11,425 bases of DNA from Spirochaetaceae bacterium (GTDB lineage Bacteria > Spirochaetota > Spirochaetia > Treponematales > Breznakiellaceae): contig JAIRZA010000083.1 in NCBI GenBank assembly GCA_031267475.1, positions 1 through 11,425 of the forward strand. The letters are read 5' to 3'. This document shows positions 1 through 6,275 of the stretch, one piece after another (position 1 is the stretch's first letter; every line of letters starts with the position of its first letter). The translations under genes and the position numbers were made by a program. The notes under the pieces are model-generated. The model ran no database searches, had not been told where the DNA came from, and saw only the letters and a list, made by a program, of their open reading frames with translations.

Positions 1-352
1 CTAGCTTTGTTTGATAATCGTCCCAAAGCGCCTTGATACGCTTCCATTCATCATTGGCTGCGTTGTAAATCGATAGTTCCTCGGTGTCCACAACAGGGTT
101 TACCGTGGGTGGATCAAGGGCTTTGTGGACGTTGACTGATGATGTATAATCATCGTCTTTTAATTCACCGGGGGTCGCGGTTTCCCATCCGTTTTTGAAA
201 GAAACAACGATGTCTTTTACCGGTGTTTTGCCCTCCTGATCCGGTTGGGTTGTTCCCGCCGCCGCCACCAGCGCGTCAGAGACGGCGTCGCCGCAGGAAG
301 AGAGGGCTATGGCGGTGATTAGAGCCGCCAAGCCTAATTTTAGTTTATGCAT
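1..352 (-). CDS. Putative lipoprotein, N-terminal part (gene runs off the left edge)
   Basis: Reading the minus strand from ATG 352-350, the frame stays open to position 1, giving 117 visible residues; the 3' end is missing. The protein begins MHKLKLGLAALITAIALSSC, a positively charged n-region, a short hydrophobic stretch and a lipobox (L-S-S-C, Cys20), so it is predicted to be exported and lipid-anchored. The mature part is acidic and polar with no family I recognise; it is rich in Asp, Glu, Thr and Pro, and a Trp-containing segment (WKRIKALWDD) looks helical. A strong Shine-Dalgarno sequence (AAGGAG, minus strand, 359-364) lies 6 nt before the start, which supports this ATG. Function is unknown; a surface or periplasmic lipoprotein is the most I can infer. 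Confidence 0.75.
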   Translation of the reverse strand, partial: MHKLKLGLAALITAIALSSCGDAVSDALVAAAGTTQPDQEGKTPVKDIVVSFKNGWETATPGELKDDDYTSSVNVHKALDPPTVNPVVDTEELSIYNAANDEWKRIKALWDDYQTKL

Positions 353-401
353 AAACTACTCCTTGTAAAAAGATTACGGCGAGTGTAAAGACGTCCGCCG
401 T

Positions 402-446
402 GATGGATAGTATACAGAATGCGCGGCATTTTGTATATTATCCATC
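402..446. repeat. 45-bp near-perfect hairpin (21-bp arms, 3-nt loop)
   Basis: Arms 402-422 and 426-446 are inverted repeats separated by GCG. Nineteen of 21 positions are Watson-Crick pairs. The other two (410/438 and 417/431) are G-U pairs when read as plus-strand RNA but A-C mismatches in minus-strand RNA. No T tract follows on either side, so it is not a standard intrinsic terminator. It lies in the upstream region of the minus-strand lipoprotein gene. Confidence 0.75.
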
Positions 447-461
447 CCAGTAGTCCGGCAA
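435..461 (-). promoter_or_regulatory. Possible promoter for the lipoprotein gene
   Basis: On the minus strand a TTGCCG hexamer (456-461) is followed after 15 bp by TAATAT (435-440). The spacing is short and the -35 weak, and the -10 sits inside the 402-446 hairpin. The -35 overlaps the end of the inverted-repeat element at 458-579. This is a tentative call. Confidence 0.25.
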
Positions 462-579
462 TTCCGAATTCAAAAACATCAACTCTTTATTATATAAAGA
501 GTTATCAGAAGACACGGCAAAAACCCTAATTTCGTAAATTGTTATACTATAATAACTTGCGCTTCTAATTCGGAATTGC
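458..579. repeat. 122-bp element bounded by perfect 13-bp inverted repeats (MITE-like)
   Basis: GCAATTCCGAATT (458-470) is matched by its exact reverse complement AATTCGGAATTGC (567-579). The interior is AT-rich and non-coding, and contains a perfect 10-bp palindrome (481-490 and 494-503) and a smaller 5-bp dyad (541-545 and 552-556). Size, terminal inverted repeats and lack of coding fit a miniature inverted-repeat element or a remnant of a mobile element. I see no convincing target-site duplication at the borders, so mobility is inference. Confidence 0.45.
481..503. repeat. 10-bp perfect palindrome, 3-nt loop
   Basis: AACTCTTTAT (481-490) and ATAAAGAGTT (494-503) are exact inverted repeats around TAT. 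It sits inside the 458-579 element and could be an operator-like dyad or a cruciform-forming site. No T tract follows, so a terminator is unlikely. Confidence 0.6.
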
Positions 580-600
580 TAAGAATTGCAGCTTGTGGAA

Positions 601-625
601 GGCTGTTTGCCATTTGCAATTAGCC
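601..625 (-). other. Small hairpin just downstream of the antitoxin-like gene
   Basis: GGCT/AGCC (601-604, 622-625) and TTGC/GCAA (607-610, 616-619) can stack around a 2x2 internal loop with a 5-nt apical loop. In minus-strand transcripts it starts 9 nt after the TAG stop of the BrnA-like gene. There is no U tract, so it may only be a 3'-end stabiliser or a chance fold. Confidence 0.3.
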
Positions 626-634
626 CCGCCGCCT

Positions 635-967
635 CTATTGTGTCATTTTTGATAAAATCTCCGGGTTGTTCGCCGCGTAGTCCAGTACATCGGCCATGAT
701 ACCAGTATAGCCCTTACCCATGGACTTGTATTTTGCCAAGACTTCAGGCAGAAGCCTGATAGTAACGGCGGGCTTTGCGCGCCGCATATTTTGACGTAAT
801 TCCCTCGCCTTTACCGCGAATTCCATCAGGGCTTCCGTCGTGGAAGGCGGGCAATCGGTATCATAAACCGGGTGTTTTTTTGCCTCTTTCACGGCGGCCC
901 GTATTTCCTTTACCTGTTCTTTAGCCGGCTTTTGACCATCCCTTACGGTTACTGTAATCATGTCCAT
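635..967 (-). CDS. BrnA-like antitoxin-family protein, apparently without its toxin
   Basis: This gene encodes 110 residues. The C-terminal half (about 67-105: AVTIRLLPEVLAKYKSMGKG followed by YTGIMADVLDYA) matches the pattern of BrnA-type antitoxins: a beta strand with a TIR core, then 'xPEVLxxxKxxGKGYxxxxxxVL', a ribbon-helix-helix-like DNA-binding fold. The N-terminal half is charged and probably contacts a partner. In known systems BrnA is encoded just downstream of the RNase-like toxin BrnT and represses the pair. Here the upstream side (968-1081) is only a divergent promoter region, and 353-634 downstream is non-coding, so it is an orphan within this window. A Shine-Dalgarno GAGGAG (972-977, minus strand) is 4 nt from the first ATG (967) and 10 nt from a second ATG (961), so translation could start at either. 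The family call is by eye. Confidence 0.7.
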   Translation of the reverse strand: MDMITVTVRDGQKPAKEQVKEIRAAVKEAKKHPVYDTDCPPSTTEALMEFAVKARELRQNMRRAKPAVTIRLLPEVLAKYKSMGKGYTGIMADVLDYAANNPEILSKMTQ

Positions 968-995
968 AATAACTCCTCTGTTGTCATACTTTATT

Positions 996-1023
996 GTAAT
1001 ACTTCTTGGTTATATTTCGTCAA
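996..1023 (-). promoter_or_regulatory. Promoter of the BrnA-like gene
   Basis: On the minus strand TTGACG (1018-1023) and TATTAC (996-1001) are separated by 16 bp, a good sigma-70-type promoter. It would start transcription about 20 nt before the antitoxin ATG. A 6-bp inverted repeat ATATTT/AAATAT (1012-1017, 1037-1042) lies in this divergent region and could be an operator, though it is AT-rich and may be chance. Confidence 0.5.
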
Positions 1024-1045
1024 GCAGTTTTCTAAAAAATATTAG

Positions 1046-1075
1046 TTGACTGGTCTTATTCAGAGGTTGTAGAAT
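1046..1075 (+). promoter_or_regulatory. Promoter of the AT-rich hydrolase gene, start on the ATG
   Basis: TTGACT (1046-1051) and TAGAAT (1070-1075) are separated by 18 bp. Transcription expected about 7 nt past the -10 falls at position 1082, which is the A of the ATG. No Shine-Dalgarno sequence lies at the usual distance. Confidence 0.5.
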
Positions 1076-1081
1076 AAACAA

Positions 1082-2047
1082 ATGAAACACAAATTAAATA
1101 TATTCTTTATAATTATGGTTTTTGCCATTTGTGTCGGTTGCGCCAAACCGGTTCAATGGACATTTGAAAATATATATTATGGCGCTAACGAAGAACAAAC
1201 GTTTAATATAATATTACCCCAAAAAGAAAATAACGGCCATGTAATTGTTTATCTTCATGGCGGATTTTATTATACAGGAAATAAACTATGGCATCCGTTA
1301 TTTTTAACTGAATTTACAGAAAACAATATATTTGTTACAATGGATTATAGATTAATAAATCAGAATGACAATAATATCAATATGAGTGATATTATTTCTG
1401 ATGTAGATAATGTCCTCATGAAAATAATAGATATTTCAAATGAAAACGGGATAACTGTTAAAGACTTCATACTTGTTGGGCATTCTGCCGGCGCGCATAT
1501 TGGCTTGCTTTACGGATATAAATATTTTCAAGAAAATGACAACAGAAGAATAAAAATTTCCGCATGTGTAAGTTTGGCGGGACCGAGCGATTATACCGAT
1601 GATTTTGGCTGGTCGTCTATGGCATATTACGGGGGAACTGTAGAAAAAAGATTATCGGCATTATCTTGGATAGGCTCCGGGTTAACCGGGCGTGAAATAA
1701 AACTTATACAATATGATTGGGCGAATCAGGATAATTGGTTTGAATATATAGATTATGTCAATGAAATTTCTCCAATAAACTATGCTTATAAAAATAAACA
1801 AATACCCCCGACATTATTAGTTCATGGATTAAATGATACAATAGTCCCTTACAGCAATTCAATAAAATTGAATAATGTATTAAATAGTATATCTGTACCT
1901 CATAAATTAATAACAGTAACTGGAAGCGGAGATAATCATATGCTAGGTGGAAAATCAAATAGAACTGATTCTATTAAACCAATAAGATATAAGAATCAAT
2001 TATGGATTGACGAATTAAAAGAATGGATGAAAGAATATTTAGAATAA
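1082..2047 (+). CDS. Alpha/beta-hydrolase (esterase/lipase-like), probable lipoprotein
   Basis: This gene encodes 321 residues. A signal sequence (1-19) ends in V-G-C at Cys20, a relaxed lipobox of the kind spirochaetes use, so the enzyme is probably lipid-anchored outside the cytoplasm. The rest is an alpha/beta-hydrolase of the esterase/BD-FAE (kynurenine formamidase-like) type: oxyanion motif HGG (59-61), DYRL (88-91), nucleophile elbow GHSAG with Ser135, acid Asp252 (HGLNDTIVP) and base His286 in a GDNH context, so the triad is complete. The substrate is unknown; a carboxyl ester, including sugar acetyl or feruloyl esters, is plausible. Base use is much richer in A+T than in every neighbour (many AAT, ATA and TTA codons), which suggests transfer. 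It is expressed alone from its own promoter, divergent from the BrnA-like gene; no Shine-Dalgarno is visible. Confidence 0.88.
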   Translation: MKHKLNIFFIIMVFAICVGCAKPVQWTFENIYYGANEEQTFNIILPQKENNGHVIVYLHGGFYYTGNKLWHPLFLTEFTENNIFVTMDYRLINQNDNNINMSDIISDVDNVLMKIIDISNENGITVKDFILVGHSAGAHIGLLYGYKYFQENDNRRIKISACVSLAGPSDYTDDFGWSSMAYYGGTVEKRLSALSWIGSGLTGREIKLIQYDWANQDNWFEYIDYVNEISPINYAYKNKQIPPTLLVHGLNDTIVPYSNSIKLNNVLNSISVPHKLITVTGSGDNHMLGGKSNRTDSIKPIRYKNQLWIDELKEWMKEYLE

Positions 2048-2193
2048 AAAATATAAAAAGCGCAATAATCTATTTTTCAGACTAGACGCAAAACAGTTTG
2101 CCTGTCAGCGTATTTCCACACGCTCCCCGCTACAGACCTCGCGCCTCGCCCGGCTTTTAACCCGCGGCGGCTCGAAAAGAAAAATGAATTTGC
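2048..2193. other. Intergenic region between hydrolase and transporter
   Basis: After the AT-rich hydrolase the composition returns to GC-rich from about 2085. The only structures seen are short dyads, for example GCAAA/TTTGC (2088-2092, 2097-2101). I see no convincing terminator and no reading frame with coding character. Confidence 0.4.
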
Positions 2194-2223
2194 TTGACAA
2201 GCCGAATACTACTGTCATACAAT
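2194..2223 (+). promoter_or_regulatory. Promoter of the ABC importer operon
   Basis: A consensus -35 TTGACA (2194-2199) and a -10 TACAAT (2218-2223) are separated by 18 bp. The expected start is near 2230, leaving a leader of about 43 nt with a 5-bp dyad GGGAA/TTCCC (2235-2239, 2242-2246) that could be an operator. I see no Fur-box-like 19-bp dyad and no cobalamin riboswitch. Confidence 0.6.
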
Positions 2224-2272
2224 TCGGAGAGATTGGGAACTTTCCCGCATATCAAGACATTCAGGAGGACGG

Positions 2273-3364
2273 ATGAAAAAGTCGTTGACAAAAAACGCGC
2301 GTATCGTATGCTGCGCGGCGCTGCTGGTAATTTTCTGCGCGGGGGCGGTGTTCGCCGGCGCGAAAAAACAATTAAGCTCTGAAACACGGACGGTAACAGA
2401 CCAATTGGGCAGAACTGTAAGCGTTCCCGCGGATATAAACAGCGTGGTGGTTTTACAGCACCAGACGCTTAATATCATCGTGCAGTTGGACGCCGTGGAT
2501 AAGGTAAGCGGAATCCTTTCAAGCTGGAAACGTCAGCTTGGACCGAATTACGCGCGGCTTGCGCCGGCTCTGGCAAACCTCCCCATGCCGGGCGATTTAA
2601 GCGAAGTAAACATCGAAAGCCTGCTCGCCATTCAGCCGCAGCTTGTCTTTGTTACAAACTACGCGCCGCCTGAAATGATTGAGCAGATTGAAAACGCCGG
2701 ACTGCCCGTTGTCGCGATTTCGCTGCGGGAAGACACGGAAAGCGAGCGGGCGAAAATAAATCCCGTCATGGAAGACGAGGAGACGGCCTACAACAACGGG
2801 CTTAAAACAGGTATAAGACTGATAGGCGAAGTCTTGAATCGTCAAAAAGAGGCGGAAGAATTGATTACCTATACATTCGACCACCGAAAAATTGTTGAGA
2901 ATCGTATAAAAGACATAGCGCCCGATCAGCGGGTCCGCACGTATATGGCAAACCCAAACCTCAACACTTACGGCTCCGGGAAATATACCGGACTAATGAT
3001 GATACACGCGGGAGCGATGAACGTAGCCGCCGCTACGATTGAGGGGGCGAAACAAGTTTCCATGGAGCAAATTCTAGCATGGAATCCGGATGTTATTTTT
3101 GTGCAGGAGCGCTATCCTGATGTAGTCGCTGAAATCAATTCGACTCCGGCGTGGCAAGGTATTAACGCGGTAAAAAACGGGCGGGTTTATCTGATGCCGG
3201 AATACGCTAAAGCGTGGGGCTATCCGCAGCCGGAGGCAATAGCGATTGGCGAGCTCTGGATGGCGAAAAAATTATATCCTGGGCGTTTTGCGGATATTGA
3301 TATGCAAAAAGAAGCAAACGATTACTATGAACGTTTTTACCGCGCGCCGTATCAGGGTGATTAG
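2273..3364 (+). CDS. ABC importer substrate-binding protein (FecB/BtuF type)
   Basis: This gene encodes 363 residues. The signal peptide has a basic start (MKKSLTKNAR), a hydrophobic core and a probable signal peptidase I site after AVFA (28), giving a periplasmic protein. A lipoprotein form is less likely because Phe precedes Cys22. The mature part is a class III periplasmic binding protein (Peripla_BP_2). It opens with VTDQLGRTVSVP, followed by the first lobe ending in 'IESLLAIQPQLVFV', a long linking helix near 170-195, and a second lobe with 'ILAWNPDVIFV', then a C-terminal FYRAPY-type end. Such proteins bind iron-siderophores, haem or cobalamin; I cannot tell which. The start is fixed by AGGAGG (2263-2268). 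The stop TAG shares its G with the GTG start of the permease, which points to a single transcript. Confidence 0.92.
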   Translation: MKKSLTKNARIVCCAALLVIFCAGAVFAGAKKQLSSETRTVTDQLGRTVSVPADINSVVVLQHQTLNIIVQLDAVDKVSGILSSWKRQLGPNYARLAPALANLPMPGDLSEVNIESLLAIQPQLVFVTNYAPPEMIEQIENAGLPVVAISLREDTESERAKINPVMEDEETAYNNGLKTGIRLIGEVLNRQKEAEELITYTFDHRKIVENRIKDIAPDQRVRTYMANPNLNTYGSGKYTGLMMIHAGAMNVAAATIEGAKQVSMEQILAWNPDVIFVQERYPDVVAEINSTPAWQGINAVKNGRVYLMPEYAKAWGYPQPEAIAIGELWMAKKLYPGRFADIDMQKEANDYYERFYRAPYQGD

Positions 3365-4368
3365 TGCCGGAATCTTTGAAAAACAAGGCAGTTTCGCCGC
3401 TGTTGCTGATATGCGTTTTGCTTGCGGCGGCGTTTCTGTCTCTGGGGCTGGGGAAGTTTCCGCTGTCTCCGGCTGCGGTGTTCAAGGTGTTGTTCAACCC
3501 CGCCGCGGCTCCGCCCATGCACTATCAAGTTATTTGGACTATACGCATCCCGCGAATTCTTACCGCGCTTCTGGCCGGCGCTCTGCTGGCTCTTTCCGGC
3601 GCGGCCTTGCAAGGAGTATTTCATAATCCGCTGGTTGATCCGCACGTTATCGGAGTAAGCTCCGGCGCTGCGGCGGGCGGGACGCTTGCGATACTTTTGG
3701 GCGCTCCATACGCGCTGATGATGGCCGGCGCGTTTGCCGCGGGGCTTCTGGCGCTCTTTCTTGTGTATATGCTGGCGGGTGTTTTTAAGCGGGAATCAAA
3801 CCTCATCCTTGTGCTGGCGGGTGTTATTTTAAGCGGCTTTTTCAGCGCCTTGGTAAGTTTGATGCAGTACCTTGCCGATACCGAAACAAAGCTGCCCAGC
3901 ATCGTATTCTGGTTAATGGGGAGCTTTGCGACCGCTGACTGGAATAAACTGCTGCTGTTCGCGATACCGGGTTTAACATCCGCCTTTGTTATACTCAGCC
4001 TCCGCTGGCGGATAAATGTGCTTTCAATGGGTGATAAAGACGCCCGCGCACTCGGTGTTAATGTCAAATTTTCCAAATGGCTGATACTCGTCATGTGCGC
4101 TATGGGTGTCGCCGCGCAGGTTGCGGTAAGCGGCGGCATCGGATGGATGGGGCTGGTTATTCCGCATTTTGCGCGTATCCTGACGGGGGTTGACCACCGC
4201 AGGCTGCTTCCCGCCTCGTGCGCTCTTGGCGGGACGTTCATGATACTTGTGGACGACATTGCCCGTATGCTTACCGCCGCTGAAATCCCGCTTGGTATTA
4301 TCACCGCGCTTTTAGGGGCGCCGCTTTTCACGCTGTTGTTAATTAAGCATACAAGGGATAATCCATGA
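3364..4368 (+). CDS. ABC importer permease (FecCD/BtuC family)
   Basis: This gene encodes 334 residues starting at GTG, overlapping the binding-protein stop by 1 nt (TAGTG), so translation is probably coupled; only a weak AGGG lies upstream. It is strongly hydrophobic with about nine to ten membrane spans. Family hallmarks are RIPR near 60, the long loop 'SGAALQGVFHNPLVDPHVIG' after the second span, GDKDARALGVNV in the cytoplasmic coupling region, SGGIGWMGLVIPHFAR, and a C-terminal EIPLGIITALLGAPLF. Members form homodimers, which fits a single permease gene here. Together with the flanking genes it should make an inner-membrane importer for an iron complex, haem or corrinoid. The 3' end overlaps the ATPase start by 4 nt (ATGA). 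Confidence 0.95.
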   Translation: MPESLKNKAVSPLLLICVLLAAAFLSLGLGKFPLSPAAVFKVLFNPAAAPPMHYQVIWTIRIPRILTALLAGALLALSGAALQGVFHNPLVDPHVIGVSSGAAAGGTLAILLGAPYALMMAGAFAAGLLALFLVYMLAGVFKRESNLILVLAGVILSGFFSALVSLMQYLADTETKLPSIVFWLMGSFATADWNKLLLFAIPGLTSAFVILSLRWRINVLSMGDKDARALGVNVKFSKWLILVMCAMGVAAQVAVSGGIGWMGLVIPHFARILTGVDHRRLLPASCALGGTFMILVDDIARMLTAAEIPLGIITALLGAPLFTLLLIKHTRDNP

Positions 4369-5105
4369 ATGGGGCGCTGGAGCTTGCATCGCTTGAAATA
4401 GGGTACGGAGAGGCGCTGTTTGAGCCCTTGTGCCTGCGCTGTGAAAGCGGGGAGATTACCGCCGTGCTGGGCTCGAACGGCAGGGGGAAGACGTCGTTGC
4501 TGTGCGCGATCGCCGGTGTGCTGCGCCCGCTTGGAGGTAAAATTTCATTTTCCGGTGGTTTTGGTTATGTGCCTCAGCTTTTTACTCCTCATTTTTCTTA
4601 TACGGCGCTCGATATTGTATTGATGGGGCGGGCGCGGCATATCAATCTTTTTTCGCTGCCCTCCGAAAGTGATGTTGAGGTTGCGCGTCAGTCTTTGCGG
4701 CGGCTTGGTATTCTTGATTTGGCTTCCCGTTCTTTCAATACGTTGTCCGGCGGTCAGCGTCAAATGATACTTATAGCCCGCGCCTTGGCCGCGCAAAGCA
4801 ATCTTCTTTTGCTGGACGAGCCAACCGGCGCTCTGGATTTGCAGAATCAGGGGCTTGTGCTGAAATTGCTTAAAGATTTGGCAAAGAGCGCGAAAATGAA
4901 TATAGTTTTTTCCACGCATGAGCCAACGCACGCGCTGCTTGCGGCGGATAATACGCTGCTTTTTCTTCCTGACAAAAAATGGCTTTTTGGTAAAACCAGC
5001 GCTGTACTTACTGAAGATAATTTACTTCGCGCCTATGGTGTAGAAATTAAGTACGCGCGGCTTTCCGGCGGGGGATGCGCGCTGGTTCCTGAGTTTGGAT
5101 TGTAA
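4365..5105 (+). CDS. ABC importer ATPase (FecE/BtuD type)
   Basis: This gene encodes 246 residues. All nucleotide-binding motifs are present: Walker A GSNGRGKT (36-43), Q-loop Gln71 (YVPQ), ABC signature LSGGQRQ (127-133), Walker B LLLLDEPT (147-154), D-loop ALD (156-158) and the H-loop His185 (FSTHE). The helical insert with 'DIVLMGRARHINLFS' is typical of the iron/cobalamin importer ATPases. A pair of these subunits would power the permease from the cytoplasmic side. The ATG overlaps the permease stop (ATGA) and is preceded by AAGGGA (4353-4358). After the stop comes a T-rich stretch (5131-5157) without a clear stem. Confidence 0.95.
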   Translation: MNGALELASLEIGYGEALFEPLCLRCESGEITAVLGSNGRGKTSLLCAIAGVLRPLGGKISFSGGFGYVPQLFTPHFSYTALDIVLMGRARHINLFSLPSESDVEVARQSLRRLGILDLASRSFNTLSGGQRQMILIARALAAQSNLLLLDEPTGALDLQNQGLVLKLLKDLAKSAKMNIVFSTHEPTHALLAADNTLLFLPDKKWLFGKTSAVLTEDNLLRAYGVEIKYARLSGGGCALVPEFGL

Positions 5106-5190
5106 TCTGATTTGATTATGAATAATGGGGCGGATTTTTTATTCTACGGCTCTTTTTTATCACATTTTATCGCAAATTTTATCATGAATG

Positions 5191-5235
5191 AGCTCTATTC
5201 ATAGTGAGTATGGACAGAGCTATTGAAATATTTTT
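5191..5235 (+). terminator. Possible terminator of the ABC importer operon
   Basis: AGCTCT (5191-5196) pairs with AGAGCT (5216-5221). After one mismatch a further six pairs, including one G-U, close a 5-nt loop GTGAG. TTTTT follows at 5231-5235, about ten nt from the stem, so termination may be weak. The rpsB promoter starts inside the 3' flank. Confidence 0.35.
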
Positions 5236-5251
5236 AGTAAATTTATACACT
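5223..5251 (+). promoter_or_regulatory. Promoter of the rpsB operon
   Basis: TTGAAA (5223-5228) and TACACT (5246-5251) are separated by 17 bp. A start near 5258 would give a leader of about 115 nt before the rpsB GTG. An overlapping TATACA (5244-5249) at 15-bp spacing is an alternative -10. Confidence 0.5.
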
Positions 5252-5274
5252 TAAAACATCTTCCATCGTGATGA

Positions 5275-5359
5275 CTTACGGTTGTAAATCCGCAGGTACA
5301 ACGCGATGAGTACTATGTAAGGCTCCGAAACAGGATGAATTTATTTCGCCTGTAACGGA
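5275..5359 (+). promoter_or_regulatory. Structured 5' leader of rpsB (candidate autoregulatory RNA)
   Basis: Three nested or adjacent pairings can form. CTTAC (5275-5279) pairs with GTAAG (5317-5321). Inside it GTTGTA (5281-5286) pairs perfectly with TACAAC (5297-5302) around a 10-nt loop. A second hairpin combines TCCG/CGGA (5324-5327, 5356-5359) with ACAGG/CCTGT (5330-5334, 5349-5353) across a symmetric AA/AA internal loop. It ends just before the Shine-Dalgarno sequence GGAGGAG (5363-5369). S2 is known to repress its own mRNA through the leader in enterobacteria, so a similar role is inferred here. Confidence 0.5.
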
Positions 5360-5372
5360 AACGGAGGAGTTT

Positions 5373-6257
5373 GTGACGGTAGTTACAATGAAAAGCCTGC
5401 TTGAATCGGGAGTACATTTCGGTCATCAGGTAAAACGCTGGGATCCGCGGATGAAAAAATACATCTTCGCGGAACGTAACGGCATCCATATCATCGATTT
5501 GCAAAAAACGATTCAATCGAGCAAAGAAGCGTATAACGCTGTGCGCAAAGCGATAGCGGCTCAAAAAACCGTGTTGTTTGTGGGTACAAAAAAGCAGGCG
5601 CAGCAGGCCATACAGAAAGAGGCGGAGCGCTGCGGTATGTTTTATGTCAATAACCGCTGGCTTGGCGGTATGTTGACCAATTTTTCCACAATAAAAAAAT
5701 CACTTTTGCGTCTTAAAAAGCTCGAAAAAATGGAAATTGACGGCACATTCGAGAATCTCACTAAAAAAGAGATCGCCGCTCTTGGCAAAGAGCGGGCAAA
5801 ACTTCAAAAGAACCTAGGCGGCATCAAAGAAATGAAGGATCTGCCGGGCGTTCTATTTGTGGTTGACACTCGAAAAGAAGCGATCGCTGTGGCGGAAGCG
5901 CGCCGCATGAGCATCCCCATCGTGGCGGTGGTTGACACCAACTGTAACCCCGAAGGTATAGACTACCCAATACCTGGTAATGACGATGCTATCCGCGCAA
6001 TAAGCCTGTTCACGCAAATAATAGCTAACGCGGTGGTGGACGAGGATAACGAGGCGGGATTGCGTGTTGTTGAAGGCGGCGGCGAGGGCGAGGACGGTCT
6101 TGAAAACGTCATAACAGACGCATCCATCCGCGAGGAAGACGAGGAAATCGACATCGAACATTATCAAATGAAAGACGAAGACGTTATAGTGGCGACTGTA
6201 AGCGACGACGATGATCTGCCTGTCGATGTTGACAAGGTTTACGAAGAAGGTAATTAA
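5373..6257 (+). CDS. rpsB: 30S ribosomal protein S2
   Basis: This gene encodes 294 residues. S2 binds late in small-subunit assembly, near the 16S platform and S1. The start is GTG, preceded by GGAGGAG (5363-5369), and gives MTVVTMKSLLESGVHFGHQ, which aligns with the usual S2 N-terminus. Other S2 hallmarks are RWDPRMKKYIFAERNGIHII, LFVGTKKQAQ, NNRWLGGMLTNFSTIKKS, LPGVLFVVDTRKEAIAV and DTNCNPEGIDYPIPGNDDAIRAI. The core ends near residue 222. It is followed by a tail of about 72 residues, very rich in Asp and Glu, which E. coli S2 (241 residues) lacks but long spirochaete S2 proteins have. It is the first gene of the translation operon, and tsf follows as in most bacteria. Confidence 0.98.
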   Translation: MTVVTMKSLLESGVHFGHQVKRWDPRMKKYIFAERNGIHIIDLQKTIQSSKEAYNAVRKAIAAQKTVLFVGTKKQAQQAIQKEAERCGMFYVNNRWLGGMLTNFSTIKKSLLRLKKLEKMEIDGTFENLTKKEIAALGKERAKLQKNLGGIKEMKDLPGVLFVVDTRKEAIAVAEARRMSIPIVAVVDTNCNPEGIDYPIPGNDDAIRAISLFTQIIANAVVDEDNEAGLRVVEGGGEGEDGLENVITDASIREEDEEIDIEHYQMKDEDVIVATVSDDDDLPVDVDKVYEEGN

Positions 6258-6275
6258 GGGATTTTGAGATATAAC

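Noticed and set aside
353..634. Search for a BrnT-like toxin next to the antitoxin-like gene
   Set aside because: The stretch is full of stops and inverted repeats; no toxin frame or remnant could be recognised.
2224..2272. Fur box or cobalamin riboswitch upstream of the importer
   Set aside because: The leader is too short for a riboswitch and lacks a B12-box; only a 5-bp dyad is present.
2157..2478. Short open frames around the transporter promoter and signal peptide
   Set aside because: They overlap the promoter and the binding-protein gene and have no coding character.
3621..4331. 236-residue open frame antisense to the permease
   Set aside because: It has a Ser/Ala/Pro/Ile-rich composition typical of the complement of a GC-rich membrane-protein gene, no ribosome site and no family resemblance.
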